Source: Sporodiniella umbellata
Lineage: Eukaryota > Mucoromycota > Mucoromycetes > Mucorales > Rhizopodaceae
Length of the DNA: 64,000 nucleotides
Reading direction: 5' to 3'
Assembly: GCA_025677835.1 (NCBI GenBank)
Contig: JAIXMR010000079.1
Location: 1-64,000, forward strand
Shown: positions 46,956 through 57,260 of the stretch, piece by piece
How positions within the stretch are numbered: the stretch's first letter is position 1
Layout of the letters: each line of letters opens with the position of its first letter
Notes under the pieces: model-generated
What the model was told of the DNA's origin: nothing
Database searches by the model: none
The model's input: the letters and a program-made list of their open reading frames with translations, nothing else
Made by a program: the position numbers and the translations under genes

Positions 46956-47340
46956 TCAGCTGTGGGGTAATCAAGCCATGATTAACTTGTATCACGCATT
47001 ATTTAACAATCGCAGCATTGTATTTAAATTGAGGGGGGAATTCCTTCAGCACCAATGGCCACAAATCGTGCTTCTTGATACATTCAAAGAAAAAATGCGA
47101 TTCAGCCTCTATTGTCTGAGGGACGAACATATGTAGTAGCAACTTACTGGAAATTTTGCGGTGGATTAAGCAAAGCCCAGCGTTGCGTACCGCTATTGGT
47201 AAAGTTTTTTCCCAAAAGGTGGTCCAAAAAACATGTTCCAGTGACTCATCTAATGAGGTTCTTTGTGTAGGTCTGTTCTTCAGGAGGTAGCGACGGAAAG
47301 TTTGTGGGCGGCTTGGTATATAATAGTAAGAACAATGATA
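46956..47340 (-). pseudogene. LINE (non-LTR retrotransposon) ORF2 C-terminal relic
   Basis: A continuous frame of about 125 codons on the minus strand with no ATG. It reads SRPQTFRRYLLKNRPTQRTS, then EHVFWTTFWEKTLPIAVRNA, HRKISSKLLLHM and ESHFFFECIKKHDLWPLVLK, ending in a stop near 46956. The layout (FW..FW, then arginine and LLH, then E.HFFF.C..K...W) matches the zinc-knuckle tail after the reverse transcriptase in fungal LINEs. The first two cysteines of the CCHC motif are gone, so it is decayed. Upstream RT motifs are not recognisable. Confidence 0.62.
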
Positions 47341-50300
47341 GTGTCAAATGAATGTTGGCAGCAATTCACCATAGTTAGACGCCTAGTCCTGATATCTATG
47401 AAGGACGCCTTGCTTTATATAGTATTGTCGTCTTTCTTGACTCTGGCAATTTTTTGTTTTTTAACCCTCTGCCACATTTAGTGTCCTTTGTCCTACGAGT
47501 ATTGATATTATTTTTTTGGTCTTGTTAAATTTAGATATTTTGTCTTATTTGGATATAGTGGATATATTAAAATGAGTTCTTCCTTTGGCTATGACGAAGT
47601 TGGTAGAATCTAATATCCTGTATGAAAAAATACCTATTTCTGTAAATTCTCATCTACTTAGTGCTGCCTATTTAAGCTTATTTATAATCCCATCAGGAAA
47701 GAATAAAAAACATTATATAGCTAGTTTTGGAAATGTCGACAACATTTTTCTCATATATCCAAAAACAAAACACACCTCAGATGGCATGTAACTACTATTC
47801 CTGAGCCTGAAACGAAGACAGCAAGTGTTGCGCTATCAACAGTTCTTTATTAAAATCTGTTTAGGTACCAATATAGTTTTTAGTATAAAATATAGAAAAT
47901 AACCGTGTATACGCACTTTAGTCTTTTCACTTAAACAAAACTACCTATACTGCGATAGATATAAAATAGAAACGAAGGGAGTTTGATAGAGCTTGTATAG
48001 GTTTTATTTCAGAAATAAGACGATAATTGATATATGGCAAATGCAAAATTATTTACATGTTTGAGAAATTAACTATTTCTTTGTGAAAGTATTGGATGAT
48101 TAGAAAACTATTTCCAAATAGCCTAGAATAATTTCGGGGCTCGTGTCACTCAGTTTGTATGTTAAGACTATAAGCTGTTCAGCTTATGGTTGACACTTGA
48201 AACTATCAAAGCAGTGAGACGATACGCATTTGAGTCCCTATGGAAAGAGTTTAGCTAACAGAAGCGGCTAAGACCATTATGTTCGTTATTAGTCATTTTC
48301 TAGTCTATTCACAATTATAGTTCAATCTTAATTGGTAGTGCAAGAAGAAAATCATATTGGATTCGTCATGAGTTGCTATAATCGGTTTCACTCTATAAGT
48401 CAAATAACCTCTTTGTCTTTAACTGTATATAAATTACGTGTGTTCACAACAGGAGAGCCTGAATGCTCCCTCTCTCCCACCTATATTGCCTTTGTTATTT
48501 TATTTCGAATTGCGAAACTATTGATAATGGTACACAAGTCTCTTTATTTTTTTTTTTGGGTACATATTTTGAGAAAAAATAGTAACAAAGTCAAAGTCTC
48601 CTACTCTCATTAACAATTTGAGTGTCTCATTTTATTCACACAAATTTTACCAAAAGAGATGAACCATATTTAATTTTGAGAGTCTTATAGAACATCCTCT
48701 ATCTGAATAAAAGTGTGGTTGATATGTTCGTATATATTGTTTTATCTATATTTCTTCACTTGGCTTATTTATTGTGCTATTTTCCTGAAAGAAAGACCAA
48801 ACATTATTCCAAATCTACATTTGAAATTAACACTTGAATAAGCTTATATATAAGAATCATATTAACAATGCGCAGCTTATAAAAATATGTTGAAAATGTA
48901 GAGTTTTATTGATTCTCAATGAGAGTTTGTAAAGAAAAATTCTGATGAGTATAACCACAAATTTATAATGTTTAGAAACATTTTGTTGAATACTTAAGGA
49001 CTCCTTACAATATTCCATTTTCTTTTTGGGCTATTTAGGGTACATATGCATTCTGCCCCATTTAAAGAAATAGATAAAGGTCTGATAATATTGTTTCAGC
49101 TTGTGAGCGAACTCTAAGGTAAGAGAATGTGTGTATGCATGGTACCAAATAATCACTGCTATTTATAAACGGATTTTTGGAAAGAAAGCTATATTTATAT
49201 ACTACCCAAGGCTATTATGTATTTGAATAGAACATTAGCAGCAAAAGTATTTAATCAGCTGCTTTTTAAGGATAACCTACTATTTGTATCCTAACCTAAG
49301 GGTTTGTTGTTAGAATTAAGCAAATTAAGTATCCCTGGTTTGGGAAAGGGGACGATCAGATAATGTTATGAAAAAGCTTAAAAAAATACTATTCAAAGTA
49401 TTTCCTCTTAGAATAACCTTCTTTTCTACTTCTCATTATAGTCCGAAGCGAGAATTTACTTTTTTCGTTGCGTTGCTTCTGATCTCAAGATGATTTGATT
49501 TTCAGTGTAGCTTTCACAAAGTGGATCTGTAGCTTTAATTGCAAGATTTGGTCCAGTTGCTAAAATCTAAAAAGACAAAAACATTGTATATGTTTGAGAG
49601 CTTATTTTCGGTCTTTGTGCTCTTTTGAAAGCAGTAGAGATATCTCCAAGGTTAGCACTATCCATCAATTCGCTACTCTCTTTAACTTTGCGGGCGGCTG
49701 CTGACTTTACCTTGAAAGCCGGTTCTCTGGGATAACTACTTTGATTCCTGCGCTAATACAATTAGGTTTACAGCCTTTGATTCATTTTTCATTATATAAC
49801 ATCCTCATGTTTTTGAAATAGCTTTTAAAGTTTCTAACAGTCTTTTGTTTTCTCATTGATCTTTTGTGCTTACCCTTGCCGACTCTTCCCAATCCATGTA
49901 AGATTGGATAATTATAGGAACTACTTGGTGATCGTTTATATAAGCAAAAAAAAAAGGATAAAAATTAGAAAAAAGAACAGCATAGAGCCTTAAGCGTGAT
50001 GTCAAAGAAACGAATGAAAAAGGTGTGGCTACAACTAAAATATAGTTTTTTTTATAAAGCGCGCCACATTTTCGGCAGCGCTATTCCAATTTTTTTTATC
50101 TATAGTATAACAAACAAACCAGAAAGAAAATCGATTTGTCCAAATGGCTTAAAATGCAAAGACGTTTAAAGATCCGCTATTTGTTGCTCAAGAAGAACCA
50201 ATGAAGCTAGGCTTTCCATAGCCGTGGTTTGCTGGGATTTGTATGTTTGAATATAGAATACATAGACAGAGAACGATTGTTTATTTAGTTCTACCAAAAG

Positions 50301-50841
50301 AGAAAACAAAGTAAGTTTTTTGAGAGAAAGTAAGAGATGGGCTAAAAAGACATTTCGCAAATGCAATTCTTATAGTGAATAATAAGAGATGAGAAAGGTG
50401 TAACATGACTTTAGAATGTTCTCTAGAATTCCATTTGTATAAAAAAGGCAAGCACACTAGGGTATTCCGACCCACTTCAGGTTAAATACTTTAAAGCAAG
50501 TCCAGTCCATTTCGCAAACGTGCAGCTTCAGCATTGTGCTTAACAACGAAACTAAGTTGTACTGTCTTGTATTCGCTACTTTTATTTATCAAATGAAAAC
50601 CGGTATGAAATAGGAGCTATAAGTAGTGGGGCAAGAAAATAAAAATTGGCGCAAGTCTAACCCAATCATCAAAATACTCCTTCAAAACCTGTACTAAACA
50701 CTATTTTGGTAAGTCAAAAAAAAAAAAAAAAAAAAAAAGAAAGCAGACGAGGCTCAATTCTTTTCTTTCATTCTTTTTTTTTTAAAAGAACATTTCATTT
50801 TCAAACCAACTTTTCAACCACACTTAAAAACAATAGTCAAC
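47341..50841. other. Gene-poor 3.5 kb
   Basis: No confident gene. Frames at 47591-47791 and 48332-48613 (+) have no domain features. The segment 49440-49960 (-) is listed separately. An ORF at 50166-50366 (-) ends AMESLASLVLLEQQIADL, which looks protein-like but has no partner. The right part must include the promoter of the PAS-GATA gene, with an A20 run near 50720. Confidence 0.45.
49463..49960 (-). pseudogene. Possible decayed spliced gene
   Basis: Three protein-like segments on the minus strand in order: YINDHQVVPIIIQSYMDWEE ending at a GGGTAAGC donor near 49870; SSYPREPAFKVKSAAARKVK continuing SSELMDSANLGDISTAFKRA after a GCGCAG acceptor near 49750; and ILATGPNLAIKATDPLCESY with RSEATQRKK and a stop after a TTTTTAG acceptor near 49570. 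No donor lets the second and third segments join at a normal intron size without losing sequence, and I find no start. It may be a real gene with exons I cannot place, or a relic. Confidence 0.25.
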
Positions 50842-51943
50842 ATGGATGCTGGACAAGTCATGCAGATTAATGATTTTGCATCTCAAGCACTAACTGCTCG
50901 TTCAGCACAACCAACTGCACAAAGTGGACCTGCTGAATTCATGAAACGTAGAAACTGGTCTCAAAACGTTCTTGAGACACTTCGAGATGTAGTCCATGTT
51001 TTATCCAGCGAACTTAAAATCCTTTACTGTTCTCCTGCTTCCCGAGAGTTTCTTGGATATCAAACGAGCGAGTTGATGGGACGAACTTTTACGGAGTTTC
51101 TTCATAGCGACGATGTTGACCTCTTCCGCCGTGAATTTGCGCTATCACAACAACAGCGATCTATTTTGCGTGCCACCTACCGCTTTTTGAGAAAAGATGG
51201 GAAATATACCTCGCTTGAGACACGCGGACACTTTCACAAATCCACTTTCTTTGGATCTGCTCGTGGTGTGCCAGCAGAAACAACAAAAACGATGGATCGC
51301 TTTTTGGATTACAAAATGGAAAATGAGCGACTGAGGCGTCAACTTCAACAGCTTAAGCAAGCCAAGAAGCAACCAAAACAAGAGCCCTCTCCTCAGACAT
51401 CTGAATCTACAATAGCGCTTGAAGATGAAGAGGACGATTTTGGCGACGACTTTGAGCAACTGTTTGCTGCAGCTACAAATTCGAGTGTTTATACCCAAGG
51501 TGTCTTGAGCTCTTTTGGTGCAGCTGAATCTGTCAATCTTTTTACAGGTCTCAACTTTGATCTTGGAGAACGCTCACGCGGAATATCTCGGGGAATTGAA
51601 GGCGAGCTCTTTAATATGTTGATACCTACTGAAATAGGAAATGAAGCATTGAATGAAACAGACGCATTGAAAGTGAGCAAAAAGGTAAAAAGCCCAGCAC
51701 AACATTTTATTTAAAAAAAATGCGAGGTAACACTTAAAATTTTCAATAGCGAAAAGGCGAAACCAACCAAAATCGAATTTGCACTGACTGTGGAAGAACA
51801 GATGCTCCTGAATGGAGAAAAGGCCCTAAAGGACCAAAAACGTAAGTTGTTTTTATTTATACGTTCGTTGTTGCTTATATGTATGTAGTTTATGTAACGC
51901 CTGCGGTTTACGTTGGGCCAAAGCCAAGAAGCAGCAAGACTAA
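50842..51943 (+). CDS. WC-2-like PAS-GATA transcription factor
   Basis: Homologue of the white collar 2 group, partner of the WC-1 flavin photoreceptor in blue-light responses; several copies are usual in Mucorales. Three exons (50842-51684, 51750-51841, 51889-51943) give 329 aa. Residues 45-140 are a PAS domain: [57 protein letters not shown] and [18 protein letters not shown] coiled-coil stretch ([16 protein letters not shown]) and an acidic segment follow. The C-terminal GATA finger is [20 protein letters not shown] with [11 protein letters not shown] across the last intron, with all four cysteines. It lacks a LOV cysteine motif, so it is a WC-2 and not a WC-1 type. The final exon is only 55 nt. 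Confidence 0.93.
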
Positions 51944-52190
51944 ATATGACAGTAATAATAAAAAGGCAAAACACTTGCTGATATATGCCTTTTTTTCTGG
52001 TTGAAAAAGTAATACACCGGACTATAAATTAGAAAAAGAAAATAAAGTTGCAGTGTTTATAAACATTTAAAATTACCCGCTTCACAGACTTTCTACTAGT
52101 CCCATTCACTCGCCGATCCTACCACCCAGCGATAATACGCTACTATTCCCTTTTTCAAATTCACTCTGGTTTTCTTTTATTCCATAACAT

Positions 52191-52244
52191 AATCTAAAGC
52201 ATAATTTTTTTTTTTTTTTTTTGTAAGGAATCTAAAGCATAATT
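52191..52244. repeat. 16-bp direct repeat around poly(T)
   Basis: AATCTAAAGCATAATT occurs at 52191-52206 and again at 52229-52244, separated by a T run and GTAAGG. It has the size and shape of a target-site duplication with a poly(A) tail on the minus strand. Confidence 0.6.
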
Positions 52245-53470
52245 GCGACCGTCTTACTGAAATTATAATTTCAAGCTACGCGGAGCAACAAATAAAAACA
52301 TTTTTTAAAAAAATTGAAAATACGCCCGTTGTTTTTGGAGGAGGGACCTATAACTTGAAAGCTTTTTTAGTTAATTTCATTGTAGAAATTTCAGCTTCCA
52401 TTATTAAAGTAGCTGAAGAGCAAAAAGTGGTGATTTGGAAAAATGTCATTGAGGAGCTATCAGATCTGATCAAAGATAGTTATGACGGGAGAAATAAAAA
52501 AGTTTACAGAGGCGATTGGAAACGCAGAATTAAACAAGTGGCTCAAATGGTGGCCTACAAGCTGGAGAGATTTGATAGCAATGTCTTTGTTCCTTTGACA
52601 TCAGTTCCTAGGCCTTCTGAAAAATCGCTGGGCTCCAATTGCAAGTTGGCTGTAACCGAAATTCAACGCGTCTTGGCAAGTTACGAAAGTATACCTGACT
52701 CTAGAAAATGAAGATTATCTACAGGCCGAGTGGTTGACGACGAAATGAAAAAGCTAGCCCAAAACTGCGTATATGAACACCCAGTCCATTCGATGATTTT
52801 GGAACCAGATGATCCAATATGGAAGAACTACTTTTCTGAGTATGAACTTCTGGAAATTAAAACACATTGTTTGCAAGCGCTACCACCCTTATCAGAAGCT
52901 ATGGAGGTCTATTTAAGCAAATATGACCAAGATTGGAAATCAGGTGAAGAGCTTTACGAATTTGCCGACAGTCAGAAGCACCATCCAATCATCGAGTTTG
53001 ACAAGAAATGGGTACGTGAAAGCTTCATAAGAGCATCCGAGTTGTTCCTTTACCAAGATGTGCTCTATTTGAATGGGGCTTCAGAGTCAGACTTACTTCA
53101 CAATATATGGCCCTTTGTTTATCGTATATTCAAAGACCAGAATATAAGTGCCTCGTTAGGAGAGAAATCAAGTGTGGCAGTAGCCTTGGGAAGGAATGAA
53201 GAGAGATGTCTGGAAACGGTGAACAAGAGGTCTAGGAAAAAAATGGGAGCAAAAGTAGATGTTTTGTTCAAAGTATGCAAGAAAGAGCTGGGCTCGTGTG
53301 AAGTGGGATTGGATGATGTGACGATCGTAGACGACAAATACTTGGATAATGGCTTGATGAAGTTGCCAAAAGTACTTAGGGATATGCTTGCTATCTTGGG
53401 AAGTAGTGACCCCACAAAAATAAACGAGTTGAGGGTAGTAGGATTTCTGATGATGGGTAAATTTAAATAA
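52211..53470 (+). pseudogene. Degenerate gene of a repetitive family with possible PD-(D/E)XK-like domain
   Basis: Coding sequence is open from about 52223 without an ATG (NLKHNCDRLTEIIISSYAEQ), runs to a TGA at 52708, and resumes in another frame from about 52727 to 53470. The two parts can be joined by a 36-nt GTATAC...CTACAG intron, giving SRVVDDEMKKLAQN at the junction; a frameshift is the alternative. The C-terminal part has SEYELLEIKTHCLQALPPLS, then NKRSRKKMGAKVDVLFK followed by ELGSCEVGLDD, and ends LPKVLRDMLAILGS, VVGFLMMGKFK. The Asp-x(n)-Glu-x-G spacing resembles a nuclease-like core. The end looks truncated and the start is missing, so I call it a fragment of a mobile or multicopy family, not a working gene. 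Confidence 0.5.
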
Positions 53471-53762
53471 GGGAGAGAGAAGAAAAGGCTTATAAATAAA
53501 CTTCTCGTACTAACTATTTGTAAAAAAAAAAAAAAAGGCAATGAAGCTGGCATCTGCTAAAGACAAAAACAATACAGCGCTACAAGCTTCATGCTTGTTC
53601 TAAGAAACAATGTAAAAGACATCTTATATAATCAGTTACTTTGAGAGCCTCTCTTTGTTTCAAAGCTACAAGCTTTTACTTGCAGGAATAACCACGAGAA
53701 GGTGGAGGCTCATCTATTCCCAAAAAAAAAAAAAGAGCATGCAAGCGTTTTTCATCACACGA

Positions 53763-54081
53763 ATTTCTAGTCAGAACTTCAAAGAGCATCCTCAACTAGG
53801 CCCAAGGTGACTGGAGCACTAGAGAAGTCAACACCAAAACTTTTTTAAATGCATTTCTAGTCAGAACTTCAAAGAGCATCCTCAACTAGGCCCACATCTA
53901 AAAAAGTCCCCCAGAACCAAGGTGTAAACATTCCCACTGTCACATTTCTGATCCGAGCAGTCGAGTATAGAGCAACATCTGCAACCAGGCCCATGACAGT
54001 AAAAGTACCAAAAAAGCTTACATTGCTTATGCTACCACATTTCTAATCAGAACTTCAAAGGGCGTCTTACAATTAGGCCCA
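53763..54081. repeat. Four-copy tandem repeat, about 91-base period
   Basis: The core ATTTCTAGTCAGAACTTCAA (extending to TAGGCCCA, 42 bases) is identical at 53763-53804 and 53853-53894. Diverged copies lie at 53944-53993 (50 bases) and 54039-54081 (43 bases). Spacing is about 90-95 bases; the spacers between cores are much less alike. Confidence 0.8.
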
Positions 54082-54239
54082 TAGTAGCAAAAGCATAAAG
54101 AAAAAAGAAAAATGAAGAATGTTGGTACTAGTACACTATTTTCAAGTCCCGAAAAGGGAGGTGAAGTGACATAGTCACACAGACACTGCAGGTAGAGATA
54201 GTCTATTACACTTCGATACAACAAGGTCCAGTGAAGAAT

Positions 54240-55132
54240 ATTACAAAATGTTAAGGCTTCCTAGTTTTCGAATCTTTTTTTTTTTCTTTTTGCTTTTCAT
54301 TTTCTTTTTACTTTCAAGCTCTCTCTTCTTTTATATTTCTTTCAGCCACGTTTCTTTTTTACAATGGTATAAGTTGACCTGAAGGTATTTCTTTTTTTTC
54401 TAAAAAAAAAAAGCACAGCTACTCAGTCAAATTGAGTCTTTCTTTTATAAAGAGCGCATCTAAAGCTATAGAGTTTTTTTTTTTTTTTGAAGTCTGTATG
54501 TATCGATTTCTTCTGCTTTGAAACCTCAGACAATATCTGCTATGATAGAAAGTAAAACAGCTGAGGAGCCTAAAAAAGGGGTAATGGCATAAAGTGTCTA
54601 ATGCAAGGGAAGAAGGAAGTGTTCCGTCATGAGTCATTTAATAACCAAGTATGCTCCTGTTGTACTGCTTGTCTAGCAATCATCCTTTCAGCTTTTAACA
54701 GGTGAAATCCAATAACTTGGACTGTGCTTCGTAGTCACCTTTAGACTGTCTTGCGTAGCCTTGGGTTCGGTTCATGAGCAACGTTGTACAACAAAACCAT
54801 TTATAGATTCTATGTAAAACTAAAAAGATTAAAGAAAAGGGGACATTTTTCATGTATACTATTGCTTTTACAATTTACACTCTTTTTGGATAATAATAAT
54901 TTCTCTGTCATTTGAGTTTATAGAAAAAAAGAAACAAAGTATAAAAAGTATAAAACGTTGCTCAATGATGAGGCCGAGTATTAAACTCGGATTTTTTTTT
55001 TTTGGCTACTGTTCTTTGACAAAGACACAAAACAGAAAGGCTTTGCTTTTTTTGTGTTTGTGACAGGTTTACAGTATTTGATTTTGGTCTGGGGTTCTAC
55101 GGTGGCCTTCTTATTTTGGCCTCATGATTTTT

Positions 55133-55164
<32 letters not shown>

Positions 55165-56293
55165 TTCTTTATTCCCTAGTTTTAAAGATTCAATGTTAAG
55201 AACCCAGTAACTGAAATCGGCTGTGCTATTTTAATACCGCCATTATTGTTTTTTTTTTAAAAAAAAGTCTAGGCCTCCTGTATAATCTTTTGTTTATCAT
55301 TCCGATTCTTATTCCCACAAGCTCTGTTTGTGGGTGAAGATTGAGTACGACAAATATCAAAATAAAAAAAGGGAAATAACAGGTATGTTATTTTGGAAGT
55401 AAAGCTCTTTCTTGTTTAAACTTTGGTATTGTGATGTATTCACGTGGCTATCGCTTAGTGGTCACCTTTAATTAGTACTGACCTCAGATTGACAGGAACG
55501 TTTTTTTTTTATTTTATTTTATTTTGAAATATCTGACTGTAGAACCGTACTCGAAGGTATACATCTAAAAAGTAAAGTGTAAAGCAAGATACTATTGTTC
55601 AGCAGTATCGATACTTAAACATTAGCGCCCCACTCATGACCCTGTAGAAAAAAAAGTCTGGCCTCTCCCCAAATGAAATCTAACATGCCATTTACAATGC
55701 AAACTTACACACGCATGTAAAGAGAGTAAGCGACTATCCGGGTACACTCAGTATTTCGGATTCTCGTAAGCTAAGCCTAAGTCGTCTTTTAGTTATTGCT
55801 TAGAGCGTCCTTCCTCTTGATACTCTACGTTATCAAGATTTACCCATTCAAAACTTTTACTTTGTCAGTAACATACACAAACATGAACCAGAATGTAGCT
55901 TGTAGCTTGGCTTTTTTCGAGCCTTCTGATAGCGTCTTTGTTTACTTAATCTGGGGATTTACAAACGAAAGGTTTTTTTTTTTTTTTTTAGTTTCAAGTT
56001 CAACGATACTAAAAGTGGGCAGCACTTTGTTCGGGCCGGACAACATAATTTATTTGAATCAACTGTACATAGAGGAATTAAAGTAAAAAAAAAAAATGTA
56101 TATATATATAAATGTATATAGATTCCGACGCCCCAATATAGTAATCCTTGCTACATGGTGGAGCGGGAAGGCGTGGATAATAAAAAAAAAAAGCAGGAGA
56201 AAAGGAATGGGAGAAAAAAATAGAGTGATTTCTTTTTTTTTTTAGGGTATAAAAGTAAAAAAAAAAAACTTTGTGTGTACTTGTGTTTTCTTT
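54240..56293. other. Gene-poor region
   Basis: Two kilobases of AT-rich sequence with no supported gene. A TG repeat lies at 55137-55163 and T/A runs at 54390-54413, 54474-54488 and 55249-55266. The frame at 55796-56086 (+) has no domain. Confidence 0.55.
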
Positions 56294-57260
56294 TTAGAGG
56301 TGTGTGATTCGTTTGATTCGGTTACATTCTGACAAGTGGTCACCACGATACTTTATCAAGTATTCGCCATTTTGCTTGAAAGTTACCGTTTTATTCACTG
56401 GGCAGCCCTATTTCAAAAAAAAAAAAAATAAAGTTTGAATATTATAAAAAAAAAAATTTCACAGTGTTTTGTTTGTTGTTATTTACCTTTGTGCCGTTGG
56501 AGCATTTGTAATATATGCTTTTCAGGCCAGATTTTTTATGGATGGTATTTCCGTTATTCTTCCAGAGATAATCGTCACTGTATGGAAATTCTTTTGTTTC
56601 TATGATAGTTGTTATGGCTTGAATTTCACGTTTGCGTTTTCTAGAGAGTTGTATGGTTTCTGTAGGAGGTGAAGGAGGAAAGGTACTAGGTCTGGTAGTA
56701 GGAGTAGTACTACAGAAACGGGTAAGCACATCTGGATGATGATGAGAGATAGAGAGGACTTACGTATCGCTATGTGTGATAGAAGCATGATCAGACAGTT
56801 TAGAGGGAGGTTCTTTTCTTTCGGCTGGGTGAAGGAGTATGTCAATACTGCTCTTTCTCGCCTCTTTTTGGGGCATGGCTAAAGGAGGTAATGTGGAACG
56901 AGGGGAGAAATCGCTCGAGTGTTCTTTTGATGGAAAATGGGGAAGGACAGGTAAAGGAAGCTTGTGGGTGTTTTTTTCTTTTCTTTGTCGTTCGAGAGCG
57001 TAGTCTATTTCTTTTCTACGCAACTTGGCCTCCTCTGCCTTTCGACGGTCCTCTTCTACTTTACTTGAAAGAATAAGGCCCAAGAGGGCAGGCTGAGAGC
57101 CATAGACTTGAATTGCTTTTTCTACCGAAAGCGAATCGTTACTTGACATAGTTTCTTGCTCAGCCTGTTTAGAATAAAGATGATAGTTGGAAAGTGGAGG
57201 GGAAAGGGGATACGTTGGTCTTTTATCGATTCTGGAAGGCTGTAAGGAATAGCTTGTCAT
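56294..57260 (-). CDS. WRKY/FLYWCH-like zinc-finger protein
   Basis: Three exons (57260-56764, 56709-56487, 56407-56294) close to 277 aa. The first 200 residues are Pro/Ser/Lys-rich, with a helical charged stretch (KVEEDRRKAEEAKLRRKEID) and a basic run (SRKRKREIQ) that could be a nuclear signal. The C-terminal 70 residues resemble the WRKY-GCM1 superfamily: YSDDYLWKNNGN in place of the WRKYGQK strand, SIYYKCSNGTKGC for the first zinc pair, and YLIKYRGDHLSEC for the second, giving C-x6-C and H-x3-C. The 114-nt last exon holds half of the zinc ligands. Likely a DNA-binding protein; target unknown. FLYWCH and WRKY folds are related, and sequence alone does not settle which is closer. Confidence 0.75.

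Noticed and set aside
47591..47791. A 67-codon frame MTKLVESNILYEK
   Set aside because: No domain, no neighbours, no promoter or splice support; could not be told from chance.
54027..54224. A minus-strand frame with TPFEVLIRN as an integrase remnant
   Set aside because: The segment lies in the last copy of the tandem repeat; other copies have stops in this frame, so the resemblance to integrase TPFE blocks is not supported.
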